From positions 1 to 5,013 of the forward strand of contig DATKYV010000217.1 of assembly GCA_035528275.1 (NCBI GenBank): DNA of 5,013 nucleotides, in the 5' to 3' direction. Below, piece after piece: positions 1 through 5,013 of this stretch. The translations under genes and the position numbers were made by a program. Below the pieces are notes generated by a model. That model searched no databases and had not been told where the DNA came from. It worked only from the letters and a program-made list of their open reading frames with translations. The number at the start of each line of letters is the position of its first letter. Position 1 is the stretch's first letter. The DNA comes from DATKYV01 sp035528275 (lineage in GTDB: Bacteria > Acidobacteriota > Terriglobia > UBA7540).

Positions 1-605
1 GTCTTGATGACGTCGGGACCGGTCACGAACATGTAGCTCGATCCCTCGACCATAACCGTGAAGTCGGTGATGGCGGGCGAATACACGGCGCCGCCCGCGC
101 AGGGCCCGAGAATGGCGGAAATCTGCGGGATCACGCCGGAAGCGATGGTGTTGCGAAGGAAGATATCCGCATAGCCGGCGAGCGAAGCCACGCCCTCCTG
201 AATCCGCGCCCCGCCGGAATCGTTCAGCCCGATGACCGGTGCACCCACCTTCATGGCCAGGTCCATGATCTTGCAGATTTTGGCGGCGTTGGCTTCGCTG
301 AGCGAGCCGCCGAAGATGGTGAAGTCCTGGGCGAAGGCGTAGGCCAGGCGACCGTTGATGCGCCCGTAGCCCGAAACTACACCGTCGCCGGGGATGCGCT
401 GCTCGGCCATTCCGAAGTCCTGGCAGCGGTGCTCGACGAGCTTGTCGATTTCCTCGAAGGTGGACTCGTCAAACAACAGTTCCAGCCGCTCGCGGGCCGA
501 GAGCTTGCCCTCGGCGTGCTGGCGCGCGCGACGCTCTTCCCCGCCTCCCGCCTCGGCCTGGGCTTGACGCCGCCGCAATTCTTCGAGTTTTTCTTGAAGG
601 GTCAT
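1..605 (-). CDS. Acyl-CoA carboxylase, carboxyltransferase (beta) subunit, N-terminal part (PccB/MmdA family), cut by window edge
   Basis: The 201 complete codons visible encode the start of a biotin-dependent carboxyltransferase subunit. This family moves a carboxyl group between carboxybiotin and propionyl-CoA or a related acyl-CoA in the cytoplasm. The reading begins MTLQEKLEELRRRQ, followed by the charged, helical N-terminus usual for the family and the segment GKLSARERLELLFD (33-46). The crotonase-fold core then follows: DFTIFGGSLSEANAAKI (94-110), the glycine-rich loop NDSGGARIQEG (128-138) and GPCAGGAVYSPA (167-178), which form oxyanion-hole and CoA-binding loops in relatives. Full-length members are about 510-530 residues, so roughly 40% is present. 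The ATG at 603-605 fits the family N-terminus, but its Shine-Dalgarno signal is weak (only GAG directly before it). Propionyl-CoA carboxylase beta, methylmalonyl-CoA decarboxylase alpha and other acyl-CoA carboxylases cannot be told apart from this part. It is separated from the upstream operon by a 109-base repeat-bearing gap. Confidence 0.95.
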   Translation of the reverse strand, partial: MTLQEKLEELRRRQAQAEAGGGEERRARQHAEGKLSARERLELLFDESTFEEIDKLVEHRCQDFGMAEQRIPGDGVVSGYGRINGRLAYAFAQDFTIFGGSLSEANAAKICKIMDLAMKVGAPVIGLNDSGGARIQEGVASLAGYADIFLRNTIASGVIPQISAILGPCAGGAVYSPAITDFTVMVEGSSYMFVTGPDVIK

Positions 606-628
606 CTCAGATCGGGGGATCGGGTCAT
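602..628 (-). other. Possible 8-codon leader ORF overlapping the carboxylase start (ATGA)
   Basis: Directly upstream of the carboxylase gene, an ATG at 626-628 opens a short frame encoding MTRSPDLR. Its TGA stop (602-604) overlaps the carboxylase ATG (603-605) as ATGA. That geometry would allow a terminating ribosome to restart on the carboxylase gene, which has little Shine-Dalgarno sequence of its own. The mini-ORF also lacks a strong ribosome binding site, and a frame this short can arise by chance, so this is only a candidate. Confidence 0.2.
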
Positions 629-633
629 GGATC

Positions 634-719
634 CATTGATTCATTGTTTCATTGAATCATTCCGGGCCCAACAGGACACTCCGAGGGTGGGGCTTCTGGC
701 AATGAATCAATGATTCAAT
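634..719. repeat. AT-rich cluster of four TGAATCA/TGATTCA elements forming nested inverted repeats
   Basis: The heptamer TGATTCA or its complement TGAATCA occurs at 637-643, 653-659, 703-709 and 711-717. These are parts of longer matches. CATTGATTCATTG at 634-646 is the exact reverse complement of 700-712 (13 of 13). ATTGAATCATT at 651-661 is the exact reverse complement of 709-719 (11 of 11). The two pairings cross each other and share bases 709-712, so they compete. Local hairpins 637-643/653-659 and 703-709/711-717 are further alternatives, although the second has only one central base and would need to open. The arms are AT-rich, while the 662-699 interior is GC-rich. The stop codon of the upstream small gene (715-717) lies inside the last element. 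No T-run follows on the minus strand, so a standard terminator is not supported. An operator, a transcript-end structure or a genome-wide dispersed repeat are all possible. Confidence 0.75.
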
Positions 720-1134
720 CAGTTAATGAACCGATTGCAAGAATTCCGCTCCAGTCTTCGCAGGCGATGATGGAATTTGTCGGCCGTTTCGGGTCGTATT
801 TAACACTGGCCGTCTGCCCCCCCAAGCTGTGCGCCGAAGCGAAAATCTCCGGCAGCATCGAAACATCCTGAGCGACTTCGTAGGTCACGCCCGCGACTTG
901 GTACTTGTAGACGATCAAGCAGGGCGAAGTCCCCGCACGCTCGGATTCGATCAAATCCACAACGTGCCCGGCGGTGATTCTTCCCCGGCGGCTGATGTCC
1001 AGGCGGCGAAGTCTTTCGATCTCCTCCGGAGATTTCTTTCGCCAGCTTCGGATCCGAGCGACAATCCACGTGCCAGAGGTCACCGCCACAGCCGAGGCGG
1101 CGAGGGTGATGGCCAGGCGCTCTCCAGGATTCAC
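715..1134 (-). CDS. Small one-helix membrane protein with DUF3592-like domain
   Basis: This 139-residue protein starts at GTG (1132-1134), which overlaps the transaldolase stop as GTGA. A purine-rich GGGAGAAGG (1145-1153) lies about 10 bases upstream. Residues about 7-26 form one hydrophobic helix, followed by the basic stretch RIRSWRKK (27-34) and a charged linker, which suggests a single N-terminal anchor with the rest in the cytoplasm. The C-terminal domain resembles DUF3592. It has GRITAGHVVDLIE (51-63), a strand pair around IVYKYQVAGVTYEV (74-87) and the signature-like VKYDPKRPTNSI (111-122), matching the family pattern of G-x-V, Y-x-Y-x-V-x-G-x-x-Y and V-x-Y-D-P-x-x-P. The function of this domain is not known to me. 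The same frame stays open far upstream across the transaldolase gene, but those residues are low-complexity shadow sequence. The last residues, GSLTD, run into the downstream repeat cluster, so the 3' end may be repeat-derived. I am fairly sure it is a gene and moderately sure of the family. Confidence 0.75.
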   Translation of the reverse strand: MNPGERLAITLAASAVAVTSGTWIVARIRSWRKKSPEEIERLRRLDISRRGRITAGHVVDLIESERAGTSPCLIVYKYQVAGVTYEVAQDVSMLPEIFASAHSLGGQTASVKYDPKRPTNSIIACEDWSGILAIGSLTD

Positions 1135-1778
1135 CGGTTTTTCGCCTTCTCCCAATCCTTCAGGAACTGCGCTTGCCCTTTGTCGGTCAAGGGATGATTC
1201 AGGAGTTGCGAGAAGACTTTGTAGGGCATGGTGGCCACGTCGGCGCCCGCCTTGGCGGCATCCACCACGTGCAGCGGGTGGCGAAGCGATGCGGCCAGCA
1301 CTTGCGTCTTGAACGAATAGTTGCGGTAAATGGTGACGATGTCGCGGATGAGGTCCATGCCAACATGAGCAATGTCGTCGAGCCGGCCGAGGAAGGGGCT
1401 GACGTAGGTGGCGCCCGTCTTCGCCACCAGCAGCGCCTGAGCGGGAGAAAAGCACAGCGTGACGTTTACTTTGATGCCGTCGCTCACCAGACACTTGGCG
1501 GCCTTCAATCCGGCCGCGGTGGTGGGGACTTTCACCACTACCCACTTGTGAAGCTTGGCCAGCTCGCGTCCCTGGCGGCACATCTCCTCGGTCTCGGTGG
1601 AAGTGACTTCGGCGCTGACCGGCCCCTGGACGATTTCGCAAATTTCCACTACCCGCTGCTCGAACTTGGCGTTTTCTTTGGCGATGAGGCTCGGGTTGGT
1701 GGTGACGCCGTCCAAAACGCCGAGACTTACGGCTTCGCGAATCTCATCCAAATTGGCTGTGTCGAGAAAAAACTTCAC
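1131..1778 (-). CDS. tal: Transaldolase, short Fsa/TalC/MipB type
   Basis: This 215-residue cytoplasmic enzyme belongs to the class I aldolase group of small transaldolases and fructose-6-phosphate aldolases (about 215-220 residues). Transaldolase moves a dihydroxyacetone unit between sugar phosphates in the non-oxidative pentose phosphate pathway. Visible motifs are LDTAN (5-9), GVTTNPSLIAKE (24-35), the Schiff-base lysine K83 in VVVKVPTT, SPFLGRLDD (127-135), KTQVLAASLRHP (157-168) and ATMPYKVFSQL (182-192). Two positions separate true transaldolases from E. coli FsaA. Where FsaA has Gln59 this protein has Glu57, as in TalB. Where FsaA has Tyr131 it has Phe129, as in TalB Phe178. I therefore favour transaldolase activity over fructose-6-phosphate aldolase. 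The start is GTG (1776-1778), overlapping the lipoprotein stop as GTGA, with a strong AAGGAG six bases upstream. Database annotation may name it fsa or talC. Confidence 0.95.
   Translation of the reverse strand: MKFFLDTANLDEIREAVSLGVLDGVTTNPSLIAKENAKFEQRVVEICEIVQGPVSAEVTSTETEEMCRQGRELAKLHKWVVVKVPTTAAGLKAAKCLVSDGIKVNVTLCFSPAQALLVAKTGATYVSPFLGRLDDIAHVGMDLIRDIVTIYRNYSFKTQVLAASLRHPLHVVDAAKAGADVATMPYKVFSQLLNHPLTDKGQAQFLKDWEKAKNR
1145..1153 (-). promoter_or_regulatory. Ribosome binding site of the DUF3592-like gene
   Basis: GGGAGAAGG on the minus strand lies within the last codons of the transaldolase gene. AAGG ends 10 bases before the GTG at 1132-1134. It supports that GTG rather than an upstream start in the long open frame. 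Confidence 0.5.
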
Positions 1779-3043
1779 GGCAGACTCCTTCCCAGCAAGT
1801 TGCCCCGGAGGACTTTGTCTATTATAGCATTCAGCTTCCGGATGTATGAAGCGGCCGCCGAGTCCGGGGCTGGAAGTTCCGGATAACGGGTCTCGATGCT
1901 GAATTCCTCCGAGGGAGAACTCTCGTTGCCCGTCAGGTCCGAGGCCGTCACGCGATAGAAATAGGATCGGCCCGCCTGGGTCGAGGAATCGCGGAAGACT
2001 TGAGTAATCAGCAGCTCCGGGTTGATCTTCTGGAAGGAGCCATTCCCTTCGCGACGATAGACGTTATACCCGGCGAGGTCAGCCTCGACGTCGGCCGCCC
2101 AGATGAGCTCCACACCTTCCCCCGTGTAAATCCCGCTCAGCCCCCTGGGGACGGCGGGCGGATAGATGTCGTGCGGCGTAATCGGCACCACCAGGGAGTC
2201 TTCGCTCTCGGCAACCTGGCCATTCTCCCTGAAGACGGCGCGAACCTTGTAGAAAAGGGGTCGATCGAACTCGAAATCCGGGTCGGCATAACTCACCGAA
2301 GCAGTCTCGCCCAGGAGCTCGTACGAGCCAGGCTCGCCGGTCTGGCTGCGGTAGATCCGGTAAGCCGAAGGCTCGGGCGCCTCCGCCTCATTCGCGCCGC
2401 GCTGGGGCGGAGACCAGGTCAAGTCGAGCGCATTCTCTCCTGGAATAACTCGAAGGTTTTCGACCGGTCCGGACACTCCCAGAAGCGTCGCCGTGACTGC
2501 ATTCGATGGGGTGCTTTCCACCGGGCGGTGCCGGAAGCCCCGGGTGAGGGTGCTGACTGAAAACCGAAATGTTGCGCCCCGCCACTGCCTGAACTCCTGA
2601 TCCGAGAGGGCAACAGGGTAAACCAACCTTCCATCCCGTGCGTAGCGCTGGACGTCGTCGGGCTGCAGGACCTTCCAAAGCTCCTCAGCGGGGGATGCAA
2701 CCGCATTCTGGCCGGATGGATGGACGACGCGAGAAATTCGCACTTCTATCGGTTTGGTAAGGCGCTCGCTGTCGGTGGTGAGTTGGGGAAGGGCAAAGGT
2801 GAAGCGAAGCGTCCTGCCGACTTGGGAAACCGCCAGGTCCTTGACGGGCTCCGGCCGCTCGACCCGCGGCGGCTGGGGAGGTCCTTGCACGCCGCAGGAC
2901 TGAAACCACAAGCTGCAGCACAGGAAGAGAGCGAGCAAGAACAATCTGGCGTCGCGGCGATGCCGCCCGCCAGAAATGGCAGGGACGACCAGATTGGGTG
3001 CGGATAATTTGGCGGTGCGCGCGGCTCCCGGATGACAGCTCAC
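1775..3043 (-). CDS. Lipoprotein with fibronectin type III-like domains
   Basis: This is a 422-residue predicted envelope lipoprotein of unknown function. After a long basic N-region (RHRRDAR, 27-33), a hydrophobic stretch LFLLALFLCCSLWF (34-47) ends at Cys50 in FQSC. This is a lipobox-like site, although Phe at -3 and Gln at -2 are not the most common choices. The mature start CGVQGPPQPPR (50-60) fits the C-G-x-x-G-P pattern seen in LptM/YifL-type and other prokaryotic lipoproteins. FN3-like regions follow at about 62-188 (divergent), 192-289 (VENLRVIPGENALDLTW, then SAYRIYRSQ and FYKVRAV) and 294-386 (the clearest, with DLAGYNVYRREG, GRSYFYRVTASDLTGNESSPS). A tail with a basic helix (about 399-415) ends the protein. 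The GTG start (3041-3043) overlaps the hslU stop as GTGA but has only a distant AGGA, so translation probably depends on coupling. The roughly 33-residue N-region is long, and a later start is possible. FN3 repeats suggest binding or scaffolding, but no catalytic site is visible. Confidence 0.87.
   Translation of the reverse strand: MSCHPGAARTAKLSAPNLVVPAISGGRHRRDARLFLLALFLCCSLWFQSCGVQGPPQPPRVERPEPVKDLAVSQVGRTLRFTFALPQLTTDSERLTKPIEVRISRVVHPSGQNAVASPAEELWKVLQPDDVQRYARDGRLVYPVALSDQEFRQWRGATFRFSVSTLTRGFRHRPVESTPSNAVTATLLGVSGPVENLRVIPGENALDLTWSPPQRGANEAEAPEPSAYRIYRSQTGEPGSYELLGETASVSYADPDFEFDRPLFYKVRAVFRENGQVAESEDSLVVPITPHDIYPPAVPRGLSGIYTGEGVELIWAADVEADLAGYNVYRREGNGSFQKINPELLITQVFRDSSTQAGRSYFYRVTASDLTGNESSPSEEFSIETRYPELPAPDSAAASYIRKLNAIIDKVLRGNLLGRSLP
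1785..1790 (-). promoter_or_regulatory. Strong Shine-Dalgarno sequence for the transaldolase gene
   Basis: AAGGAG (within GGGAAGGAG) on the minus strand lies six bases before the GTG at 1776-1778, inside the last codons of the lipoprotein gene. It fixes the transaldolase start and suggests this gene can also be translated well without coupling. Confidence 0.8.
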
Positions 3044-4437
3044 AGAATGTACCGGCTGAGGTCCTGATTCTTGACGATATCGGCCAACTGTTTTTGCACG
3101 TAATCGGCTTCGATTCGGACAGTCTTCTTTTTCAGGTCGGGGCCTTCAAAGGAAATTTCGTCGAGCAGCTTCTCCATGATGGTGTGCAGGCGCCGGGCGC
3201 CAATGTTCTCCGTCTGCTCGTTGACCAGAGCGGCGTAGCGGGCGATTTCCACCAGCGATTCTTCAGCGAATGAAAGCTTGATCCCCTCGGTTTCGAGCAG
3301 CGCCGCGTATTGCTTCACCAGCGCGCTCTTGGGCTCTTTCAGGATGCGAATGAAATCCTCGAGGCTGAGTGTGTGCAGCTCGACGCGGATGGGGAAGCGG
3401 CCCTGGAGCTCGGGGATCAAGTCGGAAGGCTTGCTGACGTGGAAGGCTCCGGCGGCGATAAAGAGGATGTGGTCCGTGCGGACCATGCCGTAGCGGGTGT
3501 TCACCGTTGTGCCCTCGACGATGGGGAGGATATCGCGCTGCACGCCCTCCCGGCTGACGTCAGGCCCGTGGCCGCGCTCGCGGCCTGCGATCTTGTCAAT
3601 CTCGTCGATAAAAATGATGCCCGATTGCTCCGCTCGGTCCACCGCGGTGCGAGTGACCTGGTCCATGTCGATCAGCCGGTTTTCTTCCTCCTGGATCAAG
3701 TAATCCGCCGCCTCGGCAACGCGCATGCGACGCTTCTTGGTCCGCTGGCCGAAAAGGCCGGGCATCAGATCCTTGATGTTGATGTCCATCTCTTCGACGC
3801 CCTGCGGGGTGATAATCTCGAAAGAGGGAAAGTTCCGCTCGCGGACGTCCACTTCCACGTTGCGGTCGTCGAGCTTGCCCTCGCGGAGCTGGGCGCGGAG
3901 CTTCTCGCGCGTGCGCTGGAACTGCTCGCGCTGGCGTTCTTCCTCCTCGGTGGAAGGACGGTCACCGCGGGCAGCTGCCAGCGGGGGCAGGAGGAGATCG
4001 AGTAATCTCTCCTCGGCATTTTGCTCGGCCTTCTCCGCGACCTCTTCAATCTTCTCTTCGCGGACCATCTCGATGGAGATCTCCACCAAGTCACGCACCA
4101 TCGATTCCACATCGCGGCCCACGTAGCCCACCTCCGTAAACCGGGAGGCTTCCACCTTCAGAAACGGAGCGTTGGCCAGCCGGGCCAGGCGGCGGGCGAT
4201 TTCTGTTTTGCCCACCCCCGTGGGGCCGATCATGATGATGTTTTTGGGGAGGATCTCCTCGGCTAGTTCCGGGGCGAGTTTCTGGCGGCGCATGCGGTTC
4301 CGCAAGGCGACGGCCACGGAGCGTTTCGCCGCCGCCTGACCCACCACGTATTTGTCGAGCTCGGTCACGATCTGGCGCGGTGTCAGGTCATCCAGCGATG
4401 TGGTGGTTTCGAGAGTTTCCGGAAGATAAAAGACCAT
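3040..4437 (-). CDS. hslU: ATP-dependent protease ATPase subunit HslU (ClpY)
   Basis: This 465-residue AAA+ unfoldase forms hexameric rings that cap HslV, unfold substrates with ATP and thread them into the protease chamber in the cytoplasm. The N-terminus carries LTPRQIVTELDKYVVGQ (18-34). The Walker A motif is GPTGVGKT (71-78). The pore loop GYVG (104-107) is intact. A charged, variable insertion (I-domain) spans about 115-260. Walker B is IIFIDEID (274-281). ELQGRFPIRVEL (343-354) carries the probable arginine finger R347, and NIGARRLHTIMEKLL (411-425) the sensor 2 region. The C-terminus DLSRYIL matches the HslU tail (DLSRFIL in E. coli) that docks into HslV and activates it. Its length is slightly above the E. 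coli protein (443), largely from the I-domain and N-terminus. The start is ATG at 4435-4437. No Shine-Dalgarno sequence lies at normal distance; the nearest strong one is GAGGAG, 30 bases upstream across a palindrome. Confidence 0.98.
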   Translation of the reverse strand: MVFYLPETLETTTSLDDLTPRQIVTELDKYVVGQAAAKRSVAVALRNRMRRQKLAPELAEEILPKNIIMIGPTGVGKTEIARRLARLANAPFLKVEASRFTEVGYVGRDVESMVRDLVEISIEMVREEKIEEVAEKAEQNAEERLLDLLLPPLAAARGDRPSTEEEERQREQFQRTREKLRAQLREGKLDDRNVEVDVRERNFPSFEIITPQGVEEMDINIKDLMPGLFGQRTKKRRMRVAEAADYLIQEEENRLIDMDQVTRTAVDRAEQSGIIFIDEIDKIAGRERGHGPDVSREGVQRDILPIVEGTTVNTRYGMVRTDHILFIAAGAFHVSKPSDLIPELQGRFPIRVELHTLSLEDFIRILKEPKSALVKQYAALLETEGIKLSFAEESLVEIARYAALVNEQTENIGARRLHTIMEKLLDEISFEGPDLKKKTVRIEADYVQKQLADIVKNQDLSRYIL

Positions 4438-4445
4438 GGGGATTC

Positions 4446-4462
4446 GGCCCGAGCCTCGGGCC
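4446..4462. repeat. GC-rich palindrome between hslV and hslU
   Basis: GGCCCGAG (4446-4453) and CTCGGGCC (4455-4462) are perfect reverse complements around one central base. As RNA this would fold as a 7-base-pair, almost all-GC stem with a three-base loop. It begins at the last base of the hslV stop codon (TAG, 4462-4464) and ends eight bases before the hslU ATG. No T-run follows, so it is unlikely to be a rho-independent terminator. It may influence hslU translation or mRNA processing between the two genes. Confidence 0.7.
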
Positions 4463-5004
4463 TAGAGCTCCTCGATGAAGATCTGGTTGTTGGTGAAGAT
4501 GCAGATTTCTCCGGCCAGCGACATCGCTTCTTGCACGATCTCCCTGGCTCCGAGCGAGGAGTGTTTGGTGAGGGCGCGGGCGGCCGCCAGCGCATACGGC
4601 CCACCCGACCCGATGGCGACGATGCCGTCATCGGGTTCGATCACGTCCCCGTTGCCGCTCACCAGGAACGTGCTCTTCTTGTCGGCGACCACCAGCAACG
4701 CTTCCAGGTGGCGCAGCGCCCGGTCGGTTCGCCAGTCCTTGGCCAGCTCGACGACGGCGCGGCTCAGGTTGCCGTGGTATTCCTCCAGCTTCTGCTCGAA
4801 CCGGGTGAAAAGCGAAAGCGCGTCCGCAGTGCTTCCCGCGAACCCGGCGAGAACCTTGTCGCCCGCCAGGCGGCGGATCTTGCGCGCTTTCTGCTTGACG
4901 ATGCTCTCGCCCATGGTCACCTGACCGTCACCGCCCATGGCCAGGCGGTCTCCTTGCCGCACACAGAGTATCGTCGTCCCGTGAAATGCCGCCGGCTTAC
5001 TCAC
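4462..5004 (-). CDS. hslV: ATP-dependent protease proteolytic subunit HslV (ClpQ)
   Basis: This 180-residue N-terminal-nucleophile threonine protease is related to proteasome beta subunits. It assembles as two stacked hexamers and degrades proteins fed by HslU in the cytoplasm. The sequence HGTTILCVRQGDRLAMGGDGQVTMG (8-32, allowing for the short prefix) places the catalytic threonine at T10. Counting from it, Asp17 and Lys33 of the mature enzyme are present (D26 and K42). KVLAGFAGSTADALSLF (50-66), AKDWRTDR (88-95), NGDVIEPDD (117-125) and AIGSGGPYALAAARAL (130-145) are all family hallmarks. The nine-residue propeptide MSKPAAFHG must be removed to expose T10; E. coli HslV has only Met before its Thr. 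The GTG start (5002-5004) is the only usual start codon before T10 within the window and has GGAGG four bases upstream. The frame has no stop between the start and the window edge, so a longer N-terminus cannot be fully excluded. Confidence 0.97.
   Translation of the reverse strand: MSKPAAFHGTTILCVRQGDRLAMGGDGQVTMGESIVKQKARKIRRLAGDKVLAGFAGSTADALSLFTRFEQKLEEYHGNLSRAVVELAKDWRTDRALRHLEALLVVADKKSTFLVSGNGDVIEPDDGIVAIGSGGPYALAAARALTKHSSLGAREIVQEAMSLAGEICIFTNNQIFIEEL
4468..4473 (-). promoter_or_regulatory. GAGGAG, possible distant ribosome binding site for hslU
   Basis: The minus-strand GAGGAG encodes the two glutamates near the HslV C-terminus and is the only good Shine-Dalgarno match upstream of hslU. 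It is 30 bases from the ATG, too far for normal use. If the 4446-4462 stem forms, the effective distance falls to about 13 bases. It could also be nothing more than coding sequence. Confidence 0.3.
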
Positions 5005-5008
5005 ACAA

Positions 5009-5013
5009 CCTCC
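5009..5013 (-). promoter_or_regulatory. Shine-Dalgarno sequence of hslV
   Basis: GGAGG on the minus strand lies four bases before the GTG at 5002-5004, slightly close but strong. It supports the GTG start and the short propeptide. The promoter lies beyond the window, so heat-shock control cannot be judged. Confidence 0.6.

Noticed and set aside
429..713. 94-codon plus-strand frame covering the carboxylase start and the repeat cluster
   Set aside because: Mostly antisense to the carboxylase N-terminus; the remainder is repeat sequence, with no recognisable motif.
606..714. Rho-independent terminator after the DUF3592-like gene
   Set aside because: The stems are AT-rich with long or tiny loops, and no T-run follows on the minus strand.
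606..760. Sigma-70 type promoter for the carboxylase gene on the minus strand
   Set aside because: A TTGCAA-like hexamer is present near 734-739, but no TATAAT-like partner at suitable spacing could be supported.
1135..1641. In-frame upstream extension of the DUF3592-like gene (a 308-residue reading) on the minus strand
   Set aside because: It lies wholly inside the transaldolase gene, has low-complexity Arg/His/Gly-rich composition, and the domain begins only after the GTG at 1134, which has its own ribosome binding site.
1173..1886. 237-codon open frame on the plus strand
   Set aside because: Antisense shadow of the transaldolase and lipoprotein 3' end, with no recognisable domain; long antisense frames are common in GC-rich genes.
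2000..2560. 186-codon open frame on the plus strand
   Set aside because: Antisense to the FN3 lipoprotein, without a family signature or a convincing start signal.
3310..4005. 231-codon open frame on the plus strand
   Set aside because: Antisense to the strongly conserved hslU; composition mirrors the hslU codons and no family is recognisable.
4475..4924. 149-codon open frame on the plus strand
   Set aside because: Antisense to hslV, Ser/Ala/Arg-rich shadow sequence.

Overview
The window reads as one ordinary bacterial chromosomal segment, and every supported gene lies on the minus strand, so transcription runs from high to low coordinates. The sequence is clearly GC-rich. The set and order of genes (hslV, hslU, an FN3-repeat lipoprotein, a short transaldolase of the Fsa/TalC group, a small membrane protein, an acyl-CoA carboxylase beta subunit) resembles what I know from Acidobacteriota. 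That assignment is inference from gene content and protein style. No rRNA or other taxonomic marker is present to prove it.

Layout in the direction of transcription. Positions 5004-4462 hold HslV, the threonine protease of the HslUV (ClpQY) machine. Its GGAGG Shine-Dalgarno sequence sits on the window edge, so any promoter lies outside. A 24-base gap holding a near-perfect GC-rich palindrome separates it from HslU, the AAA+ unfoldase (4437-3040). A lipoprotein with about three fibronectin type III-like domains follows (3043-1775), then a transaldolase (1778-1131) and a 139-residue DUF3592-like one-helix membrane protein (1134-715). Each of the last three genes starts with GTG, and each start overlaps the upstream stop by the same four bases (GTGA). 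Together with hslVU this looks like a five-gene, translationally coupled operon. After a 109-base intergenic stretch carrying an unusual AT-rich cluster of TGAATCA/TGATTCA inverted repeats, the N-terminal 201 codons of an acyl-CoA carboxylase carboxyltransferase subunit run off the left edge (605-1).

Functionally, HslV and HslU form one ATP-dependent protease. The transaldolase belongs to the non-oxidative pentose phosphate pathway, and the carboxylase subunit to propionyl-/acyl-CoA metabolism. The FN3 lipoprotein and the DUF3592-like protein are envelope proteins of unknown role. Their coupling to hslVU suggests shared expression rather than a shared pathway.

I found no mobile element, CRISPR array, tRNA, rRNA, riboswitch or convincing rho-independent terminator. 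I do not see a clearly new biological system here. The most unusual non-coding signals are the repeat cluster at 634-719, the hslV-hslU palindrome at 4446-4462 and the run of three identical GTGA junctions.
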